Made by a program: the position numbers and the translations under genes
Shown: piece after piece, positions 39,856 to 47,852 of the stretch
Layout: every line of letters begins with the position of its first letter
Position numbering within the stretch: position 1 is the stretch's first letter
Notes under the pieces: generated by a model
What the model was told of the DNA's origin: nothing
Database searches by the model: none
The model's input: the letters and a program-made list of their open reading frames with translations, nothing else
Origin: Chloroflexota bacterium
GTDB lineage: Bacteria > Chloroflexota > Dehalococcoidia > Lucifugimonadales > VGZR01
Length of the DNA: 54,807 nt
Direction: 5' to 3'
Assembly: GCA_027625225.1 (NCBI GenBank)
Contig: JAQBWG010000001.1
Span: 1 to 54,807 of the forward strand

Positions 39856-40645
39856 GAACATTCTTCTCACCAACGACGACGGCATTCACGCCGAGGGCAT
39901 CTGGAAGCTGGCCGAGGCCATGCGAGGCCTGGGTAATATCGTCATCGCCGCACCTGACCGCGACCAGAGCGGCATCGGCACCGCCAAGTCGCTGCAGAAC
40001 ATCGTCAAGGCCCACGAATACCGCTCACTTCTGGACGGTGTGCGGGCCATCATGGTTGAGGGAACACCGGCCGACTGCGTTATCCTGGCCGCCGAATCGT
40101 TGCACACCGGCGGATTCGACCTCGTGGTCTCCGGAATCAACGCTGGCGCTAATCTTGGACTTGACATAATGTCATCAGGCACCGTAGGCGGTGCGCTGCA
40201 GGGTTACTTTCGCAACATCCCATCCATCGCCGTCTCGGTGACCTCAATCAACGATGTGAAGTTCGACGCGGCTGCAAGCGCGGCCGCAAGGCTGGCCGAA
40301 GCGGTTCTTCAAAGTAAAGGCCGCATCAACCTGCCGCTGTTTTTAAACATGAACGTGCCAAACGTAGATGCCGACCGCATCATGGGCTCGGAAATCACCA
40401 CGCTCGGCCCACGCGCTTACATGGAAAACGTAGAACCGCAACAGGTAGGCACGCGCACGCACTACCGTATCCACCACAACAAGCCCGTCGGCGAGAGCGC
40501 AAAAGAAGGTTCGGACATCTGGGCCATACGTCAAAGCAAGGTGTCCATCACCCCGCTGAACGGTATGCTGGCGAACGTCGAAGGCGAGGAGTTGACCAGG
40601 GAGTTCGCGGCATCCGTCGCCCGGGCATTCACTTCCAATAACTAA
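39854..40645 (+). CDS. surE: 5'/3'-nucleotidase SurE
   Basis: The 263-residue protein has the SurE metal motif NILLTNDDGIHAEGI (Asp-Asp pair), APDRDQSGIG, and the third ligand Asn in VSGINAGANLGLD. Members remove phosphate from nucleoside monophosphates and sometimes polyphosphate, and are linked to stationary-phase survival. IPSIAVSVTS is also conserved. The gene follows panC by 24 bases but seems to have its own promoter. The C-terminal region (residues about 190-263) is the usual dimerisation part. Confidence 0.94.
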   Translation: MNILLTNDDGIHAEGIWKLAEAMRGLGNIVIAAPDRDQSGIGTAKSLQNIVKAHEYRSLLDGVRAIMVEGTPADCVILAAESLHTGGFDLVVSGINAGANLGLDIMSSGTVGGALQGYFRNIPSIAVSVTSINDVKFDAAASAAARLAEAVLQSKGRINLPLFLNMNVPNVDADRIMGSEITTLGPRAYMENVEPQQVGTRTHYRIHHNKPVGESAKEGSDIWAIRQSKVSITPLNGMLANVEGEELTREFAASVARAFTSNN

Positions 40646-40660
40646 ACTGGCAGGTGCACT

Positions 40661-41800
40661 ATGGCTAAATTAGACAAAGTAGCTATCGTCGGAGTGGCCG
40701 AGTCCGACCAGATCGGCAAGATTGAGAACAAATCGTCCCTCCAGCATCACGCCGAGGCGGCGTATAACGCGCTGGAAGACGCCGGCCTATCCATTAAAGA
40801 CGTGGACGGCATCCTCACCGCGGGCTACTCATCCATGGTCGTGGCCGAGTACCTCGGCATCACCCCCAGCTACACCGACTCCACTGCCGTCGGCGGCTCG
40901 TCCTTTATCATCCACATCGCCCACGCCATGGCCGCCATCAACGCCGGTTACTGCGAAGTCGCGCTGGTTACCCACGGTGAGGCCGGACGCAGCCGTCGTA
41001 CCAACGCCATACCCGACCTGGCCGAGGCTGCGCCGCAGTACGAATGGCCCTACGGCATCATCGGTGCACCAGCGATGTACTCACTGGCCGCCAATCGCTA
41101 TATGCATCAGTACGGCGAAGACCGCGTGCGCCAGGGCATGGCAGAGGTCGCCGTCGCGACTCGCAAGTGGGCCCTCAAAAACCCAAAGGCGTATATGAAA
41201 GACCCCATGACCTTTGACGACTATCACAATTCCCGCTGGATAGCGTGGCCTTTCCACCTGCTGGACTGCTGCTTGGTCACCGACGCGGGCGGCGCATACG
41301 TGGTGACCACTGCGGAACGGGCCAGGAACCTCAAAAAGAAGCCGGTGTGGGTGCTTGGAGCTGCCGAAGGCCACGACCATGCCATCGTGAGCCAGATGCC
41401 GGACCTCACCTGGCCCATCTCCCGTGAGACGGGTAAAAAGGCGCTGGCGCGGGCGGGCGTGACCCACAAAGACCTCGACCTGGCTATGATTTACGACTCA
41501 TTCACCTATACGGTGCTGGCGTCCCTAGAGGCGTTGGGCTTCTGCGGCAGGGGCGAGGCGCCCGACTTCGTCGCCAATCAGCGAACCGCCCCGGGCGGCG
41601 AGTTCGCCTTGAACACCTCCGGCGGCGGGCTTTCCTACACCCATTCGGGCATGTACGGCATGTTCCTGGTACTGGAGGCCGTCCGCCAGCTTCGCGGCGA
41701 GTGCGGCGAACGGCAACTGGACGACCCCAGGCTTGCGCTCATCAACGGCACCGGCGGCGCGCTGTCATCCACCGGTACCGTTATCGTGGCAGCGGACTAA
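40661..41800 (+). CDS. Thiolase-like protein of the SCP2/Ltp2 type, active cysteine apparently absent
   Basis: The 379-residue protein has a thiolase fold: AIVGVAESDQIGKIE at the start, GGSSFIIHIAHAMAAINAGY where thiolases carry their nucleophilic Cys, and the C-terminal GGGLSYTHSGMYGMFLVLEA region with the conserved His. At the expected Cys position the sequence reads TAVGGSS, so no acyl-enzyme Cys is evident. Such proteins paired with a DUF35 partner include the Ltp2/ChsH2 retro-aldolase of steroid breakdown. The start is ATG 40661 and DUF35 follows after ten bases. The substrate is unknown. Confidence 0.85.
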   Translation: MAKLDKVAIVGVAESDQIGKIENKSSLQHHAEAAYNALEDAGLSIKDVDGILTAGYSSMVVAEYLGITPSYTDSTAVGGSSFIIHIAHAMAAINAGYCEVALVTHGEAGRSRRTNAIPDLAEAAPQYEWPYGIIGAPAMYSLAANRYMHQYGEDRVRQGMAEVAVATRKWALKNPKAYMKDPMTFDDYHNSRWIAWPFHLLDCCLVTDAGGAYVVTTAERARNLKKKPVWVLGAAEGHDHAIVSQMPDLTWPISRETGKKALARAGVTHKDLDLAMIYDSFTYTVLASLEALGFCGRGEAPDFVANQRTAPGGEFALNTSGGGLSYTHSGMYGMFLVLEAVRQLRGECGERQLDDPRLALINGTGGALSSTGTVIVAAD

Positions 41801-41810
41801 GGAGACGAAT

Positions 41811-42239
41811 ATGACCACACAATATAAAAAACCGATACCTGTTCCCCAGGGCGAGAGCGACGTCTACTGGCAGAAGGCCAAACAGGGCGAACTGTGGTTG
41901 CGCAAGTGCGACGATTGCGGCAAGGCCTATTTCTATCCGCGCGATATCTCGCCGTGCTGCTTCTCCAAGAAAACGTCGTGGATTAAGGCGTCCGGCAAGG
42001 CGACGCTGCATACCTTCGCCATCGTGCACCGTGCGCCCATCGCGGCGTTCGCCGAGGACGCGCCGTTCGTGACCGCCATCGTGGAACTGGAAGAGGGGCC
42101 AATGATGCCCACGCACATTGTTGAAATTTCCGGGGGCGGCGAGCCCACGCCGGAGAAGCTTTCCATCGGGATGTCTCTCGAGGTGGTCTTCGAGGACATC
42201 ACCGACACCATCGCACTGCCCAAATTCAAGCCTGTTTAG
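41811..42239 (+). CDS. DUF35 OB-fold/zinc-ribbon partner of the thiolase-like protein
   Basis: The 142-residue protein has a helical N-terminus, then a rubredoxin-like zinc ribbon (CDDCGKAYFYPRDISPCC) and an OB-fold that binds CoA-type ligands (KASGKATLHTFAIVHRAP and later TAIVELEEGPMMPTHIVE). I chose ATG 41811 because GGAG lies at 41801-41804 and earlier starts would run into the thiolase gene. In known systems this partner forms a complex with the thiolase-like subunit and feeds it substrate. The ten-base spacing supports co-expression. Confidence 0.9.
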   Translation: MTTQYKKPIPVPQGESDVYWQKAKQGELWLRKCDDCGKAYFYPRDISPCCFSKKTSWIKASGKATLHTFAIVHRAPIAAFAEDAPFVTAIVELEEGPMMPTHIVEISGGGEPTPEKLSIGMSLEVVFEDITDTIALPKFKPV

Positions 42240-42259
42240 CCGAACCACGGAGGCCTATC

Positions 42260-42745
42260 ATGTCCGATGCTCTAGTAGAATTTTTTAAACACAATCTCTG
42301 GGCCAACCAGAAACTCCTGGCTGCCTGTAAAGGTCTGACCGAAGAGCAGCTTCACACAACCAGTGACGGGACGTATGGCCGCATCAGCGACACGCTGGTG
42401 CACATCGTCTCTGCCGAGGAGTACTACGTCGGTCTTATCAATGGCCAAAAACTGGAGAACAGGTTGCGTGTGAAAGACGGGTTTCCCGGTCTTCAAGTAT
42501 TACGAGAACACGCCCAGCACAGTGGCGAGGGGCTCGTTGCTATCGCTAAAAACTTCGACGGATCAAGGATACTCGAACAGCTCCATCCGTCCGAGCCGGA
42601 CAACCTGCATGCGGTGACACCCTTGCTCCAAGCCATGAACCACGCAACAGAACACAGGGCACACATCATGACCATTATGAGTCAGCTTGGGGTGGAGCCG
42701 CCGTCGCTCGACGCGTGGGCTTACAACAAGGAGCGGTTCGGTTAG
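42260..42745 (+). CDS. DinB-superfamily four-helix protein
   Basis: The 161-residue protein looks like a DinB/YfiT-type helical bundle. Metal-type histidines are in SDTLVHIVSAEEYY and near the C-terminus in MNHATEHRAHIMTIM (two His), the usual three-His pattern. HNLWANQKLLAACKGLTEEQ is the characteristic first helix. Members are metal-dependent transferases, often acting with a small thiol, or of unknown role. It follows the DUF35 gene by 20 bases and may belong to the same unit. Its end overlaps the converging HAD gene by four bases. Confidence 0.8.
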   Translation: MSDALVEFFKHNLWANQKLLAACKGLTEEQLHTTSDGTYGRISDTLVHIVSAEEYYVGLINGQKLENRLRVKDGFPGLQVLREHAQHSGEGLVAIAKNFDGSRILEQLHPSEPDNLHAVTPLLQAMNHATEHRAHIMTIMSQLGVEPPSLDAWAYNKERFG

Positions 42746-43464
42746 CCGGCTACCAGTTCGAAGATTCGCTGAACGATGCGGTTCGGCTGAACAACCGAGC
42801 CCTCCGGCAGGCCATTAAGCCGATGGTCTACCCAAATGCCGTGAACACCCAGCTTCTGCGGCGCTCCTACGTCAAGTTCGATATTGTCGCCGGCCATCCA
42901 GGCGTTGCTTGCCTTGACACCCAGCTTGTTTAAGGCATTCTCATAGACTTGAGGTTCCGGTTTGCCTTTGCCGAACTCCCCCTCGACCTGAACGTGGTCG
43001 AAGTACTGCTCCAACTCGAACTTGTTTATCTTCGAACGCTGCATCTCGGAAGCGCCGTTGGTAATCATGGCGAGACGTACTCCCTCTTCACACAGGTGCA
43101 CCAGCGTATCCAATGCGCCGGGGAAGGGCTCGATGTGCTGCTCGCGCCGTTCGCGCCACAATACGGCCATCTCTTCCGAAAAATTCGACCCGTCTATACC
43201 CAGAGTTTTGAGCGCTTGATGGATGTTGTCCACTAAGGTCTTCATAGGGTTCAGTCGGCCATTGAGATGACGGTGGTCGTCGGTCCAGAACCATTCCCGA
43301 TAATCCTTGATAGCAGTCTGCACCGTTTCGACAGGCTTACCCTGAAACTTATCCTGGAAATGCTCGCAGACGACGAGCCAATCTTTCTCCATATCCTTCG
43401 ACGTCCAGAGAATGGTATCGTCCAAATCAAAGAGCACAGCTTTAGGGAAAGAACCGTTCGTCAT
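42742..43464 (-). CDS. HAD-superfamily phosphohydrolase (subfamily IA type)
   Basis: The 240-residue protein has the four HAD motifs: FDLDDTIL with Asp13 (nucleophile) and Asp15, TNGA for motif II, Lys in GKGKPEPQV for motif III, and AGDNIELDVGAPQ for motif IV. A helical cap lies between motifs I and II (about 25-110). This layout is close to YjjG-type nucleotidases and other small phosphatases; the substrate is not evident. It starts at ATG 43464, overlapping the stop of the DUF971 gene by one base (TAATG), so the two are coupled. Confidence 0.88.
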   Translation of the reverse strand: MTNGSFPKAVLFDLDDTILWTSKDMEKDWLVVCEHFQDKFQGKPVETVQTAIKDYREWFWTDDHRHLNGRLNPMKTLVDNIHQALKTLGIDGSNFSEEMAVLWRERREQHIEPFPGALDTLVHLCEEGVRLAMITNGASEMQRSKINKFELEQYFDHVQVEGEFGKGKPEPQVYENALNKLGVKASNAWMAGDNIELDVGAPQKLGVHGIWVDHRLNGLPEGSVVQPNRIVQRIFELVAG

Positions 43465-43814
43465 TAGTCGGTAACCGCCTTGGCCTGTTCACGCTCCGCC
43501 TTACACTCGTCACAAGGACAGAGGCGGCGCAGATGGTCGAAGGGGTAGATGCCGGTGAAGTGGCCGTCGCTCCAGAGAAACTGCACGGCGTAATTCCCAA
43601 TCGTCATCTGGTCTTCGGCGCGAATGTCGGAGGACACGGAGGCGGGGTCGAGCAGCTTACGTCTCGTCCACTCCTCGATGCACTGTGCGCAGCCACAGTT
43701 CACACGCAGTTCTTTGGCCCCGTATTCGCTGATGTGGCCGTCGTTCCATTCGACGTGAACACCACCGTCGTCTCGGATACTAACGCTGGTTGGTTTGTAT
43801 TCCTTTGATGCCAT
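43464..43814 (-). CDS. DUF971 (gamma-butyrobetaine hydroxylase-like N-terminal) domain protein
   Basis: The protein has 116 residues from ATG 43814; an upstream TTG would add four. The DUF971 pattern is clear: VSIRDDGGVHVEWNDGHISE, then ELRVNCGCAQCIEEW, IGNYAVQFLWSDGHFTGIYP and CPCDECKAER. Two Cys pairs (CGCAQC and CPCDEC) could bind a metal such as zinc or an iron-sulfur centre. The domain occurs alone and at the N-terminus of gamma-butyrobetaine hydroxylases; its stand-alone role is unknown. TATACT (complement of 43826-43831) lies eleven bases upstream and may be its -10. Confidence 0.85.
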   Translation of the reverse strand: MASKEYKPTSVSIRDDGGVHVEWNDGHISEYGAKELRVNCGCAQCIEEWTRRKLLDPASVSSDIRAEDQMTIGNYAVQFLWSDGHFTGIYPFDHLRRLCPCDECKAEREQAKAVTD

Positions 43815-43865
43815 TTCTATCTTCAAGTATAGGCCATAGAGGGCTTTGGTTGGTTACCAATTCAC

Positions 43866-43894
43866 TTGCTCTAGGACGTTTACTCCTTTATCAT
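43866..43894 (+). promoter_or_regulatory. Candidate promoter of argF, likely leaderless
   Basis: TTGCTC (43866-43871) and TATCAT (43889-43894) are 17 bases apart. A normal start point seven bases after the -10 would fall on or next to the ATG at 43902, which has no ribosome site. The arrangement points to a leaderless transcript. Confidence 0.5.
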
Positions 43895-43901
43895 CGGCTT
43901 A

Positions 43902-44822
43902 ATGGGCAACGATAAAGATTTACTTTCCATCGCAAATCTTACGTCCGAGCAAGTCCGGCAACTCGTCGAAGACGGAGTGCAGATAAAGCAGGAGAGGTCT
44001 TCGCGCGTTCTGGACGGTAAAATCATCGCGCTGCTGTTCGAGAAGCCGTCGCTGCGTACGAAGTCCAGCTTCGAAGTGGGCATCCGGCAACTTGGTGGAC
44101 AGGCGGTGTACTTCGGCAGGGACGAGGTAGGCCTGGGCGTACGGGAATCGGTGGCGGACGTGACGCGGGTGCTGGAGCGGATGTTCGACGGCATCGTGGC
44201 GCGAGTTTTCGACCATGCCAAACTGGAAGAGATGGCGAAGTATGCCCGGATTCCGGTGGTAAATGCGTTGTCGGACGCGGAGCACCCGTGTCAGGCGCTC
44301 GCCGACCTGGTGACGCTGCAGGAAAATTTCGGCGAACTGGGAGGGAAACGGGTGGTGTTCGTGGGGGATGGGAACAATATCGCTGTAAGCCTCGGGTTCG
44401 CCTGTGCTTCGGTGGGAACGGACTATGTGGTGGCGTCGCCGCCCGGATATCGAATTCCGGACGGGGTATGGAAAAAGATGTCCCAACGTGCGCAGTCCAG
44501 TGGCTCCCGCATGGAGTGGGTAGAGCGCCCTCAGGATGCCGTAAGGGATGCCGACTGTGTGTACACTGATGTATGGACATCCATGGGTCAGGAGGCGGAG
44601 CAGGCAAAGCGGTTAAAGGCTTTCGGGGGATATCAGGTTAATCCCGAACTGATGAAGCTAGCGAAGCCCAATGCCGTATTCATGCACGATATGCCTGCTC
44701 ACGAGGGGGAGGAGATATCGAAGGGGATGCTGGATCATCCTCAATCGGTGGCCTTCGACCAGGCGGAGAACCGGCTCCACGCCCAGAAGGCCGTGCTGGC
44801 CTGGCTGTATTCGAACGATTAA
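43902..44822 (+). CDS. argF: Ornithine carbamoyltransferase-type enzyme
   Basis: The 306-residue protein has the two-domain carbamoyltransferase fold. The carbamoyl phosphate loop is FEKPSLRTKSSFEVG (usual STRT reads SLRT), with EHPCQALADL and the OTC-type SMG loop in DVWTSMGQEAEQ. The ornithine-site motif HCLP is replaced by HDMP in MHDMPAHEGEE, so the Cys is absent. The order and length fit ornithine carbamoyltransferase, which makes citrulline; a related substrate cannot be excluded. It begins a plus-strand run with der, plsY and gpsA. No other arginine gene is near. Confidence 0.85.
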   Translation: MGNDKDLLSIANLTSEQVRQLVEDGVQIKQERSSRVLDGKIIALLFEKPSLRTKSSFEVGIRQLGGQAVYFGRDEVGLGVRESVADVTRVLERMFDGIVARVFDHAKLEEMAKYARIPVVNALSDAEHPCQALADLVTLQENFGELGGKRVVFVGDGNNIAVSLGFACASVGTDYVVASPPGYRIPDGVWKKMSQRAQSSGSRMEWVERPQDAVRDADCVYTDVWTSMGQEAEQAKRLKAFGGYQVNPELMKLAKPNAVFMHDMPAHEGEEISKGMLDHPQSVAFDQAENRLHAQKAVLAWLYSND

Positions 44823-44854
44823 TCTTGCGTTAACTATTAACTCACGGAGTATAT

Positions 44855-46180
44855 GTGCCAAAGCCTATCGTCGCTTTTGTCGGACGCCCTAACGTAGGGA
44901 AGTCCACCCTCTTCAACCGCCTTGTAGGGCGGATGGAGTCCATCGTCTCCGACCTACCCGGTACCACCCGCGACCGGGTGATGGGTAGCACGACGTGGGC
45001 GAATCGGGAGCTGCTACTGGTGGATACAGGCGGTATCGAGACCGACCCCGAAGCACCGTTAATCGCTCAGATAAAGTACCAGGCCCAAACGGCGGTGGAG
45101 GACGCGGACGTCATCGTGATGGTGGTGGATGCCAATGACGGGGTTACATCGGGAGATTTAGAGGTCGCCGACCTATTGCGCCGCGCGGATCGTCCGGTGG
45201 TGCTTGCCGCGAACAAGGCAGACAACCCGTCGAGAGAATCTCTGGCGGTGGAGTTTTACGAACTCGGGTTAAGCGAACCGATTCCCATCAGCGCGTATCA
45301 CAACATCGGCGTGGACGACCTGGTGTCCGCAGTGATTGCTTTGTTACCTTCCGAGGAGGTGTTCGGCGACGACGAATCCGACGTGAAGCTGGCCATAGTC
45401 GGCCGCACGAACGTGGGGAAGTCCCAGCTTATTAACGCCATCGCGAACGAGGAACGGGCTATCGTGAGCGATATCGCGGGCACCACCCGCGATACGCTGG
45501 ATACGCTGGTTACCCACAACGACAAACGCATCCTTGTCCTGGATACTGCGGGCATCCGCCGAAGAGGGGCGATTCAACAGGGCATCGAGAAGTTCAGCGT
45601 GCTGCGCTCAGTCCGAGCTATCGAACGGGCGGAGGTGGCGGTGGTGATGATGGATGCCACGGAGGTGGCGACGGCCCAGGATACGCACGTGGCGGGGTTC
45701 GTCACCGGCGCGTATCGCGGTGTGGTACTGGGGGTGAACAAGTGGGATCTGGCGGAGGAGCGGGGCATCACTAGAGACAACATCGAACGGCACGTGAAGA
45801 ACAAGTTCAAGTTCACTCCCTACGCGCCGGTGTGCTTTCTATCGGCGCTTAAAGGCACGGGCGTTAAGGAGTTGCTGGACAAAGTATGCCACGTCAGAGA
45901 TGAGTGGGTGAAGACTGTCCCCCGCTATGCGATGCAGCGAGCGGTTCTGGAGGCGGTGGCCGAGAACCCACCCCCGGCATCGGGACGCGGCGGTGGGTTG
46001 AAGATTTACGGGATTGACCAGAGCGACTCCGGGCCGCCCACATTTACCTTTTATCTCAACAAACCCGAGCTGTTACACTTTAGTTACGCTCGCTATCTGG
46101 AAAACGCCATCAGGCGTACGTACGGGTACGAGGGCACTCCGATACGATTCCGACTCAAAGGTAGAGGGACCAAGCGTTGA
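44855..46180 (+). CDS. der: Ribosome-assembly GTPase Der (EngA)
   Basis: The 441-residue protein has two tandem GTPase domains. The first has GRPNVGKSTLFNRL, DTGG and NKAD at about residues 8-130; the second has GRTNVGKSQLINAI, DTAG and NKWD at about 180-330. A KH-like domain (about 350-441) ends it. Der acts late in assembly of the large ribosomal subunit. It starts at GTG 44855 after CGGAG; an out-of-frame ATG lies just before. It is followed by plsY with a four-base TTGA overlap. Confidence 0.96.
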   Translation: MPKPIVAFVGRPNVGKSTLFNRLVGRMESIVSDLPGTTRDRVMGSTTWANRELLLVDTGGIETDPEAPLIAQIKYQAQTAVEDADVIVMVVDANDGVTSGDLEVADLLRRADRPVVLAANKADNPSRESLAVEFYELGLSEPIPISAYHNIGVDDLVSAVIALLPSEEVFGDDESDVKLAIVGRTNVGKSQLINAIANEERAIVSDIAGTTRDTLDTLVTHNDKRILVLDTAGIRRRGAIQQGIEKFSVLRSVRAIERAEVAVVMMDATEVATAQDTHVAGFVTGAYRGVVLGVNKWDLAEERGITRDNIERHVKNKFKFTPYAPVCFLSALKGTGVKELLDKVCHVRDEWVKTVPRYAMQRAVLEAVAENPPPASGRGGGLKIYGIDQSDSGPPTFTFYLNKPELLHFSYARYLENAIRRTYGYEGTPIRFRLKGRGTKR

Positions 46181-46803
46181 TTGACTATTTTATCTTCGTG
46201 CCAATCGGCTACCTGATTGGCTCGATACCCTTCGGGTATGTTGTAGTCCGTTTTGTGCTCCGCAAGGATGTGCGCCAGATAGGCAGCGGGAAAACAGGTA
46301 TGACCAACGTGATCCGCGCGGCGGGAACAAAGGTCGGGATACTGGTGCTGCTACTGGATATGGCAAAGTCTGTGGTGGCCATCGCGTTGCCCATCGCGTT
46401 TGTAGACACGCCCGGAGCAGACGTGGGCGCGGGGTTGGCTGCACTGATAGGTCACATTTGGCCGTTGTACATCGGGTTCAAGGGAGGAAGCGGGGTTGCG
46501 CCAGGATGGGGCGGCCTGTTCATGCTGTGGTGGCTGCCCGGACTTATCGGCACGGCAATCGGAATTCCTCTGGTCTACCTTACCCGCCACGTTTCGGTGG
46601 GTTCGCTGGTGGGGGCAACGTCCGGGGCGCTTTCCATCATCGTGTTCGCGGCGCTGGGGTACGTACCCACCGAGTATATGTGGTACGGCATCATAGGGGC
46701 ACCGCTTATCGTGCTGAGGCACCGTGGAAACATAAGCAGGTTACTGCGGGGCGAAGAGCGTAAGATTAGCGGACGCACGGAACAGCAGACGACGAAGCAG
46801 TAA
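46177..46803 (+). CDS. plsY: Acyl phosphate:glycerol-3-phosphate acyltransferase PlsY
   Basis: The 208-residue integral membrane enzyme makes lysophosphatidic acid from glycerol 3-phosphate and acyl phosphate. Motif 1 reads GYLIGSIPFGYVV, motif 2 GSGKTGMTNVIRA (usual GSGNxGATN), and motif 3 GHIWPLYIGFKGGSGVAPG (usual FKGGKGVAT). These changes are at variable positions. Several hydrophobic helices span the protein, and the C-terminal tail is basic. The start is TTG 46177, which overlaps the der stop. It lies before gpsA, which makes its substrate. Confidence 0.9.
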   Translation: MIDYFIFVPIGYLIGSIPFGYVVVRFVLRKDVRQIGSGKTGMTNVIRAAGTKVGILVLLLDMAKSVVAIALPIAFVDTPGADVGAGLAALIGHIWPLYIGFKGGSGVAPGWGGLFMLWWLPGLIGTAIGIPLVYLTRHVSVGSLVGATSGALSIIVFAALGYVPTEYMWYGIIGAPLIVLRHRGNISRLLRGEERKISGRTEQQTTKQ

Positions 46804-46826
46804 TTTTCGGAGGCGATAGGGCAGAT

Positions 46827-47852
46827 ATGAGCCACGCCACCATCGTTGGGACAGGAAGCTGGGGTACGACCCTAGCCATACTTGTCGCCCGCAAGCATCT
46901 TGAGGCTACGCTCTTAACGCGTGCCGAGCCGGAGGCGACGACACTACAGGCCGAAAGGCAAAACAGCCGGTTCGTACCAGGCTTTCCGTTTCCCAACACT
47001 CTCACCGTAAGCGCATCTACCTCCGAATCCCTGGCGAATGCCCGTGTGGTCATTCTGGTCGTTCCGGCGCAGCGTCTTCGTGAGAACTGCCGCTGGCTCG
47101 TTCCCCACCTAGCGCCCGATTCGATAGTGGTAAGCGCAACAAAGGGGCTTGAACTGGACACCGGGAAGTGCATGAGCGAAGTTTTGCGGGAGGAGTTGCC
47201 AGAACGGTTCCATAACTCCATATGTGTGCTTTCCGGCCCGAATCTGGCGATGGAAATCCTCCAAGATAAGCCCTCTTCGAGTGTTGTGGCTTCTTCGAAT
47301 AAACAGGCGGCACGCGAGGTGCAGGATTTGCTCACCCAGCCCAAGTTCCGGGTGTATACGAGCGAGGATGTGACCGGAGTGGAGTTCGGCGGCGCACTGA
47401 AGAACATCGTGGCGATAGGCGCGGGTGTGTGCGACGGACTGGGGCTGGGCAATAACACGAAGGCCGCGTTTTTGACGCGGGGGCTGGCCGAGATTACCCG
47501 GCTTGCGGTGGCCGCGGGAGGTCACCCGCAGACGCTTGCGGGACTGGCGGGCATGGGAGACTTGATAGCGACATCGTACAGCGGGCTGAGCCGCAATCAT
47601 CATGTGGGCGAACAGCTCGCGCAGGGAAAGTCTCTGGCGGATATCCGCTCGGATATGAAGAACGTGGCCGAGGGCATTGACACGGCGGCGGCGACGATGC
47701 GGCTGGCTGAGACGATGGGCGTGGATATGCCGATAACCAGGGCTACGTTCGATGTGATGTTCCGGGGCATGCCGCTGAGGCAGGTGATAAGCGATTTGCT
47801 ACTGCGCGCGCCAGCACCGGAGTGGGACGAACCGACCACCAAAAAGACTTAA
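46827..47852 (+). CDS. gpsA: NAD(P)-dependent glycerol-3-phosphate dehydrogenase
   Basis: The 341-residue enzyme makes glycerol 3-phosphate from dihydroxyacetone phosphate for phospholipids. The cofactor loop is ATIVGTGSWGTTLAI, the active lysine lies in EFGGALKNIVAIGAG, and SATKGLELDTG and LAGMGDLIATSYSGLSRNHH are typical. Its product is the acceptor for PlsY, encoded 23 bases upstream, so the two genes form one lipid step. Its end overlaps the converging prmA stop by four bases. Confidence 0.96.
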   Translation: MSHATIVGTGSWGTTLAILVARKHLEATLLTRAEPEATTLQAERQNSRFVPGFPFPNTLTVSASTSESLANARVVILVVPAQRLRENCRWLVPHLAPDSIVVSATKGLELDTGKCMSEVLREELPERFHNSICVLSGPNLAMEILQDKPSSSVVASSNKQAAREVQDLLTQPKFRVYTSEDVTGVEFGGALKNIVAIGAGVCDGLGLGNNTKAAFLTRGLAEITRLAVAAGGHPQTLAGLAGMGDLIATSYSGLSRNHHVGEQLAQGKSLADIRSDMKNVAEGIDTAAATMRLAETMGVDMPITRATFDVMFRGMPLRQVISDLLLRAPAPEWDEPTTKKT

